Origin: Cyclobacteriaceae bacterium
Lineage (GTDB): Bacteria > Bacteroidota > Bacteroidia > Cytophagales > Cyclobacteriaceae
NCBI GenBank assembly: GCA_021648745.1
Contig: JAKISE010000094.1
Span: forward strand, 1-11,905
DNA length: 11,905 bases
Direction: 5' to 3'
How positions within the stretch are numbered: the first letter of the stretch is position 1; each line of letters opens with the position of its first letter. Positions 1 through 7,127 of the stretch are shown here, in pieces. Below the pieces are notes generated by a model, which worked only from the letters and a program-made list of their open reading frames with translations, did not search any database and was not told the DNA's origin. The translations under genes were made by a program, and so were the position numbers.

Positions 1-137
1 ACAAAGTAGAGGGGGTAGTGGGTAGTTATACTGATGCCAACATAGGCATAAACACCAGTTATAAGTACCGGATAAAGGCTATTTTTGAAGACGGGAGGTT
101 TAGCGAGTGGTCGGAGGAGATTAGTGTGAATTATTAA
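1..137 (+). CDS. 3' end of a surface or secreted protein with a fibronectin-III-like C-terminus (partial)
   Basis: The frame with codons starting at position 3 is open from the window edge to a TAA at 135-137 and gives 44 residues. The tail holds SYKYRIKAIFEDGRFSEWS and ends in a short strand, EISVNY. The Y-x-Y-R-I-K-A pattern followed by a glycine turn and S-x-W-S matches the last strands of a fibronectin type III fold. There is no T9SS tail after it, so this part is either a terminal Fn3 domain or something similar. The start and the rest of the protein lie outside the window and no overall function can be given. Fn3 identification is by pattern only. The gene runs in the same direction as the large repeat protein downstream, but about 320 bp of hairpin-rich sequence separates them, so joint transcription is doubtful. 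Confidence 0.6.
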   Translation, partial: KVEGVVGSYTDANIGINTSYKYRIKAIFEDGRFSEWSEEISVNY

Positions 138-183
138 ATGAACTTTCCTTGGACCGTGTCCCCGCCAAAAAAATCTCCCCCCC

Positions 184-213
184 CATCAGAGTCACTCGAA
201 GAGGACTCTGATG
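184..213 (+). repeat. Bulged GNA-triloop hairpin, copy 1
   Basis: The outer stem CATCAGAGTC (184-193) pairs perfectly with GACTCTGATG (204-213). Inside it, A194 is unpaired, CTC (195-197) pairs with GAG (201-203), and GAA (198-200) is the loop. It is preceded by a C8 run (177-184). Orientation is taken as plus because the bulged A then lies on the 5' side. The same architecture recurs in copies 2 and 3 on the opposite strand. Confidence 0.9.
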
Positions 214-266
214 TAACAAAAAAACTATAAAGAGTAAGAATAAAGAAATTAATTGCCCCAAAGAAG

Positions 267-296
267 CATCAGAGTCCCTTACAGGTGACTCTGATG
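267..296 (-). repeat. Bulged GNA-triloop hairpin, copy 2 (inverted relative to copy 1)
   Basis: The outer stem is identical to copy 1 (267-276 with 287-296). Read on the minus strand, the inner part is a bulged A (T286 on plus), CCT paired with AGG, and a GTA loop. The inner stem differs from copy 1 at two pairs and both changes are compensated. A G-run (296-300) follows, so on the minus strand this copy also has C-residues on its 5' side. Positions 285-300 are a perfect 16-base reverse complement of 180-195. Confidence 0.9.
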
Positions 297-361
297 GGGG
301 TAAAAACGAAACGAAGAGAAAAATAAATATAACGAGTTGAAAACCTTTGAATATAAGAATA

Positions 362-382
362 GCACAAGTTGCAAACTTGCGC
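362..382. repeat. Second hairpin type with a GCA triloop
   Basis: Positions 362-370 pair with 374-382 (9 positions, eight Watson-Crick pairs and one A-C mismatch at 364/380) around a GCA loop at 371-373. The core is CAAGTT-GCA-AACTTG. It has no bulge and a different stem from the 184/267/407 family, so it is treated as a separate element. Nothing after it looks like a terminator T-run. Confidence 0.7.
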
Positions 383-406
383 GAGGAAGGAATAAAATAA
401 GAGTAT

Positions 407-434
407 CTCAGAGTCCTCTGCGAGTGACTCTGAG
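407..434 (-). repeat. Bulged GNA-triloop hairpin, copy 3
   Basis: The outer stem CTCAGAGTC (407-415) pairs with GACTCTGAG (426-434). On the minus strand the inner part is a bulged A (T425 on plus), CTC paired with GAG, and a GCA loop. The outermost pair is C-G where copies 1 and 2 have A-T, another compensated change. GGGG at 437-440 gives the 5' C-tract on the minus strand. It ends about 20 bp before the ATG at 456 and so lies at or near the 5' leader of the large surface-protein gene. Confidence 0.88.
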
Positions 435-455
435 CAGGGGAAAGTGATTTATAAT

Positions 456-1247
456 ATGAAAAAGGTTATAGTATTTTTATTTTTTTATGGTTGGATATCT
501 AATGTTCAGGCTCAGCAATATAGCGTAACTTATAATACACCTGGTTACTTTATTCCTGATAACCCTATTTTATTGGAATCTCTAACTTTCGGTTTGTCAA
601 GCTCTCAAGAGACTAAGTATATTGATGGCGTGGGAACGACTACTATAAATGGAATGCCCACTCAACTAGTAATTACTTTTTTCGTTTATGAAGAGGAGCC
701 GACTGGGTTGGTGGTTCAAGATTGTTCAGGTTCGTTAACTGTTGATATTAATTCGAGTCTGGATTGTTTTTCAATTGACAATTCTTCCTATACAGTACCA
801 TTAATTTGTCTTTCAGGGGGTGGATATACTGCTGTTTTAAATATTGGAAGAACACGATTTCAAGTCCAACCAATTCTCTCCTTTGGAACAAACACCTCTC
901 CAAGTGAAGACGATGATACCTATTGCGAAGACCAAAACATTACCTTAGAGGCCAGCTATGGCTTTAGCAATTATAACTGGCAATATAAGGTAGATAATAC
1001 AGGTTGGGAGAACTTTAGCCCACCTGGCACAGATAATTCTAGAACATTTGGGGTGCAGGATATTCCTGAAACTACCATTGACATTCTCACCAAAAACATC
1101 TACTTTCGTTATACAGTAGGCAATTGTGACATCAGTACTGTGTCATCTCCTAGTACTGGTGCTTTCGTTTTTAATCCCCAACCATCAAACCTAACGCTAG
1201 AGCCCATCTCTTCAACCTGCGATGAAAACAATACAAGCAGCATTTAA
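456..1247 (+). CDS. N-terminal part of a giant SprB-repeat surface protein, cut by an in-frame TAA
   Basis: This encodes 263 residues before a TAA at 1245-1247. The ATG at 456 is preferred over a GTG at 444 because MKK followed by a hydrophobic run ending in NVQA-QQ is a standard Sec signal peptide. The rest is a beta-rich, acidic region with paired cysteines and no domain I can name. The frame after the TAA stays open without interruption from 1248 into the large downstream reading frame (4931), in the same phase, and the residues across the stop form continuous extracellular-type sequence. This is therefore the 5' part of one gene of about 1,500 codons, not an independent gene. If the stop is real and not read through, it would yield a secreted fragment lacking all the repeats and the T9SS tail. 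The stop could also be a base-calling error. Confidence 0.75.
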   Translation: MKKVIVFLFFYGWISNVQAQQYSVTYNTPGYFIPDNPILLESLTFGLSSSQETKYIDGVGTTTINGMPTQLVITFFVYEEEPTGLVVQDCSGSLTVDINSSLDCFSIDNSSYTVPLICLSGGGYTAVLNIGRTRFQVQPILSFGTNTSPSEDDDTYCEDQNITLEASYGFSNYNWQYKVDNTGWENFSPPGTDNSRTFGVQDIPETTIDILTKNIYFRYTVGNCDISTVSSPSTGAFVFNPQPSNLTLEPISSTCDENNTSSI

Positions 1248-1385
1248 ATTAGTAATATCAGACCAATATTAACAGATGAAACACTTATATTTTCGGTTTA
1301 TAGCAGTCCTCAGCTTGGTGTAGCCTTCAAACTTTCAAATGATGTAAGCTATACCGGTAATCCTACAATAATTAATGCGTCCGAC

Positions 1386-4300
1386 ATGATATCTCAGAGC
1401 ATTCCTGATGGTACCTATTATATTTTAACGGAAGGTAGTATCGTTAATTTTGAAGGTGCTACCGTTTCTACAGGCTGTAGTTCTGAATTATTTTCTTCTT
1501 CGGTTGTTATGGATGGTATTACTCAAGCCAATGCAGGAACAAATAAAACTGTTTGTTCAAGTAGTACCTCTTTATCAGGCAATGCAGTTGGTACTGGCGA
1601 AACCGGCCAATGGACTCGTTTATCAGGCAGTGGCACCATTGCCAGCTCCGGTAACTCTACTACGAATATTACAGGCCTCGGTGTTGGCAATAATATTTTT
1701 ACCTGGACAATTACTCAGGATCTTACATGTACTTCTAGCTCAAACGTAACTATTAACCGATTAAATATAACCGCAGCCAGCGCAGGAATCAATCAGGTGG
1801 TTTGTTCTTCTGCAGCTACCTTAAATGGGAATGCCCCGGCAGGTGGAGAAAACGGTGTTTGGACACTTATAAATGGCAGCGGTAGCTTTTCAAACTCAAC
1901 ACAAAGCAACACAACAGTTAGCGGGCTTTCCGAAGGCACCAACACATTTAGGTGGACTATTCAAGACAATGGAGGAAATTGCTCAAATACAGACGATGTT
2001 GCCATTACCTACACCAATTTAACCACCCCAGATGCCGGCTCGGACGATGAAGCCTGCCCTGATGAGTTCGTGGCTTTAAATGGCAATACTGCACAAACCG
2101 GGGAAACCGGCACATGGTCAGTGGTATCGGGTTCGGGTTCGTTTACCAATGTAAATAGCAATACTTCTCAAGTTTCGGGGCTTACCGTTGGAGCTAACAC
2201 TTTACGCTGGACCATCTCAGATAATGGGAGCAATTGCAGCAATAAAATTGATGAGGTTATTATCACAGTTAGTAACCTAGCTGTTAGTGAAATTTCAGCC
2301 AGTCGCGTAGAACCGTCCTGCTTTGGTAATGCAGATGGAAGCATTACGGTTATAGGCTCAGGAGGAACAGGACTGCCCTCATTAGATTATGAATTTACAC
2401 TCTCTAATGGCGATCAGGTATTTGCAAATGCAGGTCAGGAAGTTGCTTTTACAGGGCTTGCTGCCGGCACCTATACATTTACTATACGAGATAACTCCTG
2501 TACCGTTCCTTACAGTCAAACTATTATTTTAACCAACCCGCCCGCCATTATCGCCACCGAAACCCTATCCAATTTTAACGGCTACCAACTAAGCTGTAAT
2601 GGAGCAACCGATGGTGCTATTGCACTAAATGTAACAGGAGGTGCCGGTAGCTACACCTATAGCTGGGATAGCGGACAAACCACCAAAGATATTTCGGGGC
2701 TTACTGCCGGTAACTACACCGTTACCATAACCGATGCAAATAATTGCCCCGAGCAAATAATTTATACGCTAAACGAACCTTTTATACTTTCCGAAAGCAT
2801 TATAACAAGCGATTATAGTGGCACTAACATTAGTTGTAATGGGGCAGCAGATGGTTTTATAGATTTGGATATTACCGGAGGAGCAGCTCCTTATACCTAT
2901 AGCTGGTCTACAGGGGCAAGCACACAAGACCTCGCCTCTTTAGTGGCAGGCACTTATTCGGTTACAGTTACTGATGCCAATAACTGTATTAACATTATTA
3001 ACAACATTATTCTTAACGAGCCGGATGTGCTTTCATTATCGATAGGTAGCAACATTAATGTGCAATGCAATGGAACTGCCACAGGGGAGGTTACACTTTC
3101 AAGTTTGGGAGGAGGAACAGGAAAGCAGTATTCCTTAGATGGCATTAATTACCAAGCCGGTAATACATTTAGTGGGTTAGTGGCAGGTTCTTATACCTTT
3201 GATGTAATAGATGCCAATGGTTGTAGTAATCAAATAAATACTACCCTCACTGAACCAACCCTGTTAATCGCCACCATTGGTTCTGTACAAAACACCACCT
3301 GCGGAGATTTAAATGGTTCTGCAACCATAACGGCTGTAGGTGGGGTGGCTTCTTATACTTACACCTGGCGCAATGCTGCTAACACCATTATTGGTAACTC
3401 CCCAGTACTCAGTGGAGTGGGTGGAGGCATTTATGAAGTAACTGTAATAGATGCCAACGGTTGTAGTATTATGCAATCGGCCAATATTAGCAGTACCGAT
3501 GGACCGCAAACAACTGCTGCCGCTATAACACCAACCACCTGCTTTAACAGCACTGATGGAAGCGCAACCTTAAATATTACCGGAGCCGCACCCTTTGATG
3601 TGGCTTGGGCTAATGGTGAAACTGAGCTAACGGCAACCAGTTTGCAATCAGGAAATAACACTGTAGTAATAACGGATAATAATGGCTGCGTGGCTGTGGA
3701 AGTGGTAAATATTCCATCTCCATCCACTATTTCCATTAGCAATATAATCAATACTCAACCTACTTGTTTTAACAGCACTGATGGGTTTATTTTGGTAGAT
3801 GCCACTGGGGGTTCTGGGGGTTATACCTATGCTTGGTCTAACGGCACAACCGGCAACCAATTAAGCGGAGTTACGCAGGGAACTTACACCCTTACCATAA
3901 CCGATTCAAATGGGTGTCAGTTGCTACAAGAGGTAGAGCTAGTTGGGGTAGAACCAATAATAGCAACTTTGGTATCGCAAACCACCCCTACCTGCGAAGG
4001 CGATACCGATGGACAATTAGAGATACAAGCTTTAGGAGGAAATGGCAGTTATACTTATGCTTGGGCAGGTGGGCAAACGGGTGCTAGCCTTACAAGCATT
4101 GAAGCAGGGCTATATGAAGTAACTATAACGGATGCAAAAGGATGTTTTGTGGTTCAACATATAGAACTTGAGGATGCCGACCTTTTTGTGATTGACCCAT
4201 TTGAAGATGTAATAGAAATTTGTACTGGCTCCTCTTACATAGCCGATTACAACTTAACTGGTGCTTCTTATAGCTGGTCTTCTAACAACGGGTTTGCAAG

Positions 4301-4931
4301 TACCAGCAATGAGGTTACCCTCACCCAGCCGGGCAATTATCAGCTAACTGTTACCAATCAAAACGGTTGTGTGGCGCAAGATGGATTTGAACTGGTAATA
4401 TCCAACGACCTGCTAAATGCCGATTTTTTGCTTATAAGCGAAGCTTATGTGGGAGACACCGTATTTGTAATAGACATAAGTTGGCCTGTGCCTGAAGCAT
4501 TAACTTGGGGTTTTGCTAACAATGTTACTGTGTTGGAACAAGGATTGGATTATGCCGCACTTGTGTTTAATGAACCTGATATTTATGCTGTAAACATGAC
4601 CGTGCAATTAGCCGATTGCAGTGGTTTTTACACCCAAACCATCAATATACTCGACCGCTCGGAAAAAGAAAATATAAATGGAAGAGTAGGAGAAACCCAA
4701 GAACTTATTACTCAATTTGATGTGTACCCCAACCCTAATTTTGGTGATTTTAGTATTGATATTGAATTAGCTCAAGAGGCTAACATTCAAGTACAATTAA
4801 TTGATTTGCAACGCAACATTGTGGTATTGAATAATAACTATTCAGATGATTCATCATACAATATTCAGGTTCAAAAATATGACCTTAAACCGGGTTTATA
4901 CTTGGTTACCTTAAAAGCAAAAGCAGTTTAA
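1386..4931 (+). CDS. Main part of a giant T9SS-exported surface protein with PKD/Ig-like and SprB repeats
   Basis: The first ATG after the TAA is at 1386, but this frame is open from 1248 and continues the gene beginning at 456. Order of parts: three PKD/Ig-like repeats of about 80 residues (about 1533-2280), each starting AG-x-N/D and containing W-T/S plus G-L-x-x-G-x-N-x-x-x-W-T-I; eight SprB-type repeats (2310-4145) with the pattern C-x-G-x-x-D-G, Y-T-Y-x-W, L-x-x-G-x-Y-x-V-T-I-x-D-x-N/K-x-C; another Ig-like segment; then a type A T9SS sorting domain from about 4716 (FDVYPNPNFGDFSI). SprB repeats are known from the mobile gliding adhesin of Flavobacterium, and type A tails direct export and surface anchoring by T9SS. 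An adhesin role is inferred. The tail stops at LKAKAV, about 11 residues short of normal; the +1 frame continues QFKAVRIMIRN to a TAG at 4957-4959. Confidence 0.88.
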   Translation: MISQSIPDGTYYILTEGSIVNFEGATVSTGCSSELFSSSVVMDGITQANAGTNKTVCSSSTSLSGNAVGTGETGQWTRLSGSGTIASSGNSTTNITGLGVGNNIFTWTITQDLTCTSSSNVTINRLNITAASAGINQVVCSSAATLNGNAPAGGENGVWTLINGSGSFSNSTQSNTTVSGLSEGTNTFRWTIQDNGGNCSNTDDVAITYTNLTTPDAGSDDEACPDEFVALNGNTAQTGETGTWSVVSGSGSFTNVNSNTSQVSGLTVGANTLRWTISDNGSNCSNKIDEVIITVSNLAVSEISASRVEPSCFGNADGSITVIGSGGTGLPSLDYEFTLSNGDQVFANAGQEVAFTGLAAGTYTFTIRDNSCTVPYSQTIILTNPPAIIATETLSNFNGYQLSCNGATDGAIALNVTGGAGSYTYSWDSGQTTKDISGLTAGNYTVTITDANNCPEQIIYTLNEPFILSESIITSDYSGTNISCNGAADGFIDLDITGGAAPYTYSWSTGASTQDLASLVAGTYSVTVTDANNCINIINNIILNEPDVLSLSIGSNINVQCNGTATGEVTLSSLGGGTGKQYSLDGINYQAGNTFSGLVAGSYTFDVIDANGCSNQINTTLTEPTLLIATIGSVQNTTCGDLNGSATITAVGGVASYTYTWRNAANTIIGNSPVLSGVGGGIYEVTVIDANGCSIMQSANISSTDGPQTTAAAITPTTCFNSTDGSATLNITGAAPFDVAWANGETELTATSLQSGNNTVVITDNNGCVAVEVVNIPSPSTISISNIINTQPTCFNSTDGFILVDATGGSGGYTYAWSNGTTGNQLSGVTQGTYTLTITDSNGCQLLQEVELVGVEPIIATLVSQTTPTCEGDTDGQLEIQALGGNGSYTYAWAGGQTGASLTSIEAGLYEVTITDAKGCFVVQHIELEDADLFVIDPFEDVIEICTGSSYIADYNLTGASYSWSSNNGFASTSNEVTLTQPGNYQLTVTNQNGCVAQDGFELVISNDLLNADFLLISEAYVGDTVFVIDISWPVPEALTWGFANNVTVLEQGLDYAALVFNEPDIYAVNMTVQLADCSGFYTQTINILDRSEKENINGRVGETQELITQFDVYPNPNFGDFSIDIELAQEANIQVQLIDLQRNIVVLNNNYSDDSSYNIQVQKYDLKPGLYLVTLKAKAV

Positions 4932-5050
4932 AGCTGTAAGAATTATGATTCGGAATTAGATTTTTTTTGTAAGCATAACTTATATATTTTTAGCAACAAG
5001 TTTTTCAGCTTTCAATCAACCAAGGCAATATTTTTTTTATCTGCTTATCC

Positions 5051-6153
5051 ATGTTAAAAAACGAGCGCTTAGTATCATTAGATGCCTTTCGTGGCCTAAC
5101 CATTTTTTAATGATTGTGGTAAACACCCCCGGCAGCTGGATCTATATGTATCCTCCTTTACGCCACTCCGAGTGGCACGGTGCCACACCAACAGACTTAG
5201 TTTTTCCTTTCTTCCTCTTTATTGTAGGAGTCGCAATGTGGTTTTCGTTTAAAAGTTATGATCAAAAAATGTCGGCCCCAGCATTTTTAAAAATATTAAA
5301 AAGAACAGCCCTCATCTTTCTAATTGGGCTATTTCTCAATGCATTTCCCAAATTCGATTTCGAACATTTACGAATTATGGGTGTGTTACAACGCATTGCA
5401 CTTGCTTATGGGTTGGGGGCTACAGCCGTGCTATTACTTCCTAGGTTAGGCAGATTGATTTTTGCCGAATTTATTTTAGTTGGCTATTGGATATTAATGT
5501 ACTTATTGGGTGGGAATGAACCCTATAGCTTGGAACAAAATTTTGCCACAGGTATTGACATATCTCTTTTTGGTGAAAACCACGTGTACAAAGGCTTCGG
5601 AATCCCTTTTGATCCAGAAGGACTTTTGAGTACACTTCCTGCTTCAATTAATGTAGTGTTTGGCTACTTAATTGGCGAATTAATTTCAACAACCAAAGGA
5701 TTTAAAAAGATAATTGGCAAACTAATTCCTTTAGGCATTGCAGGCATATTATTAGGGCTTATTTGGAACAATTTTTTCCCAATTAATAAACCTATCTGGA
5801 CAAGTTCTTACGTGGTTTACACTGTAGGAATCGCCCTACTTGTATTGGCTCTTTTTATTTGGATCATCGATGTAAAAGGATTTAAAAAATGGACCACCCC
5901 ACTTTTAGTTTATGGCACCAACCCTTTATTAATCTTTCTATTGTCCATTATTTGGGTAAAGGTAATTATATACCTCGTGCATTTTGGAGAAGGTGATGAC
6001 CGAATAAGTGGCTATGGCTGGCTTTACCAAACAGTGTTTGTGCCCATTGGAGGAAATATGCTTGGATCTCTTTTATTTGCACTAGCACATGGTGTGCTAT
6101 TTTGGGGCGTAGGTTATGTGCTTTATAGAAAAAAGATATTCTTGAAGTTATAA
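5051..6153 (+). CDS. DUF5009/NagX-type membrane acyltransferase (heparan-alpha-glucosaminide N-acetyltransferase-like), frameshifted near its 5' end
   Basis: The ATG at 5051 opens a frame reading ERLVSLDAFRGLTIF and hits TAA at 5108. From the ATG at 5110 another frame continues MIVVNTPGSW to 6153 (347 residues). LD-x-FRG-x-x-I directly followed by M-I-x-V-N-x-PGSW is the usual start of this family, so the two pieces belong together. One extra T in the T6 run (5103-5108) would join them as GLTIFLMIVVNTPGSW, giving 367 residues. The next part, RHSEWHGATPTDLVFPFFLF, is the family signature; its first His (position 39 of the joined protein) corresponds to the proposed acetyl-accepting His of human HGSNAT. 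About eleven hydrophobic segments predict an inner-membrane protein. The family moves acetyl groups from cytosolic acetyl-CoA to sugars across the membrane; the substrate here is unknown. If the frameshift is real, translation from 5110 would lack the first transmembrane region. Confidence 0.85.
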
Positions 6154-6194
6154 AAACGATCCTATAGTTTGTTTTGAACCAAGCAGCCTGCCAG

Positions 6195-6794
6195 TTACAG
6201 TCTGTTCATAATACTACGGCCTAACGTAATCTCATCTGTATATTCAAGCTCTCCTCCTACGGGTACTCCTCGTGCAATAGAGGTAACCTTAACGCCTACC
6301 TCCTTTAGTTTTTTAGTAATATAAAAAGCCGTTGTGTCTCCTTCCATAGTAGCTGGTAAAGCAAGTATCACCTCTTTTACCTGCCCCTCAGTTGCTACAA
6401 TTCTATTGATAAGTGCTTGAATTGTCAAATCAGCTGGTCCAATACCTTCAATTGGCATAATGATGCCTCCAAGCACATGATAAAGACCAAAATACTGACT
6501 TGTATTCTCTATGGCCATCACATCTCGAGTATCTTCAACCACACATATTAACTCGCCATCCCTCTTATAACTGCTGCATATAGCGCAGGTGTTTGAATCA
6601 GAAATATTGAAACAAGATTGACAGTATTGTGTGTTTTCGCGTAATTCCACAAGAGCAGTACTTAGTTCCCTTACACCCTCTTTTTCTTGCTTTAATAAAT
6701 GAAGAGCCAAGCGCAAGGCTGTTTTTTTTCCAATGCCTGGCAGTTTAGAAATTTCTTCAACGGCATTTTCAATGAGCTTAGATGGGTACTCCAT
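6195..6794 (-). CDS. recR: Recombination mediator protein RecR
   Basis: 199 residues, the normal length. It has an N-terminal helix-hairpin-helix (ISKLPGIGKKTALRLALHLL, residues 15-34), a four-cysteine zinc finger (C58, C61, C70, C73), and a Toprim domain from about residue 81 with CVVEDTRD at 84-91 and the later GVPVGGELEYTDEITL near the C-terminus. RecR works with RecO/RecF in loading RecA onto single-stranded DNA coated with SSB, for gap repair in the cytoplasm. The start ATG lies 3 bp after the clpS stop, so the two are very likely co-transcribed with clpS first. Its 3' end faces the end of the membrane acyltransferase gene, 41 bp away, with no clear terminator hairpin between them. All family residues I look for are present. 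Confidence 0.97.
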   Translation of the reverse strand: MEYPSKLIENAVEEISKLPGIGKKTALRLALHLLKQEKEGVRELSTALVELRENTQYCQSCFNISDSNTCAICSSYKRDGELICVVEDTRDVMAIENTSQYFGLYHVLGGIIMPIEGIGPADLTIQALINRIVATEGQVKEVILALPATMEGDTTAFYITKKLKEVGVKVTSIARGVPVGGELEYTDEITLGRSIMNRL

Positions 6795-6797
6795 GTA

Positions 6798-7067
6798 CTA
6801 TTGAATTCTAGCGTCAATTCCTGCCTCGCAAATAGCATGTGCCATAGGTTTTAGAGTGTGTCTCTCCCCCATCTTCACAGAGCACCTTCCTTTATAATGA
6901 ATCAGAAAGGTACACTGCTCAGCTTGTTCATTAGTATGTTTGCAAACTCTAATCAACGTGCTAATTACATGGTCAAATGAGTTTACATCGTCATTAAATA
7001 CAACCAATGAGTTTGGTTCATTTATTAACTCGTCTAAATCCAGATCAGGTAATTCTAGCTCTTGCAT
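6798..7067 (-). CDS. clpS: ATP-dependent Clp protease adaptor ClpS
   Basis: 89 residues from the ATG at 7067 (MQELELPDLDLDELINEPN). The frame is open further up to an ATG at 7133, but that would add a hydrophobic stretch, overlap the divergent symporter start at 7128, and place the start upstream of the promoter element at 7091-7098; the internal ATG is therefore chosen. The acidic N-terminal tail is followed by VVFNDDVNSFDHVISTLIRV, then HTNEQAEQCTFLIHYKG and a final helix. This is the ClpS fold, in the divergent form seen in Bacteroidota. ClpS binds the N-domain of ClpA/ClpC and passes it substrates with N-terminal degrons; the N-D-D and the H of LIHYKG are in the regions that form the degron pocket. 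It is followed after 3 bp by recR, with which it probably forms an operon. Confidence 0.9.
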   Translation of the reverse strand: MQELELPDLDLDELINEPNSLVVFNDDVNSFDHVISTLIRVCKHTNEQAEQCTFLIHYKGRCSVKMGERHTLKPMAHAICEAGIDARIQ

Positions 7068-7090
7068 ATTATATTTTGAATAGATGGCTG

Positions 7091-7098
7091 CAAAGATA
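7091..7098 (-). promoter_or_regulatory. Bacteroidota-type -7 promoter element (TAnnTTTG) for clpS-recR
   Basis: On the minus strand 7098 to 7091 reads TATCTTTG, an exact match to the TAnnTTTG element used by the primary sigma factor of Bacteroidota. Transcription would begin around 7084, leaving a leader of about 17 bases before the clpS ATG at 7067, which supports that start. No clear TTG -33 element is present at the usual distance; a T-run lies there instead. Confidence 0.55.
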
Positions 7099-7127
7099 TA
7101 GATTATTGATATAATTGCTAAAAAAAG

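Larger units (their letters stand above)
138..455. other. Non-coding, hairpin-rich intergenic region
   Basis: About 318 bp without a convincing gene. It contains a C8 run (177-184), three members of one bulged-hairpin family (184-213, 267-296, 407-434) and a different hairpin (362-382), listed separately. The remainder is A-rich. No perfect TAnnTTTG promoter element was found before the downstream gene, and no tRNA-like or other recognisable RNA gene was seen. Confidence 0.7.

Noticed and set aside
184..213. Rho-independent terminator of the gene ending at 137
   Set aside because: No T-run follows on the plus strand, and the repeated bulged architecture in both orientations is not explained by termination.
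138..230. 30-codon ORF directly after the first stop codon (TAAATG), running through the C8 run and hairpin copy 1
   Set aside because: Its sequence is simply the translation of the hairpin repeat and flanking homopolymers, with no family resemblance; a coincidence is likelier than a gene.
184..434. CRISPR array or integron attC sites
   Set aside because: The hairpins are unevenly spaced (53 and 110 bp between copies) and in mixed orientation, which does not fit CRISPR. They lack the attC R-box core (GTTRRRY), and no cassette genes lie between them.
4961..4993. Promoter before the membrane acyltransferase (TTG at 4967-4969 and TATATTTT at 4983-4990)
   Set aside because: Only about 13 bases lie between the elements and the -7 element lacks the final G; too weak to list.
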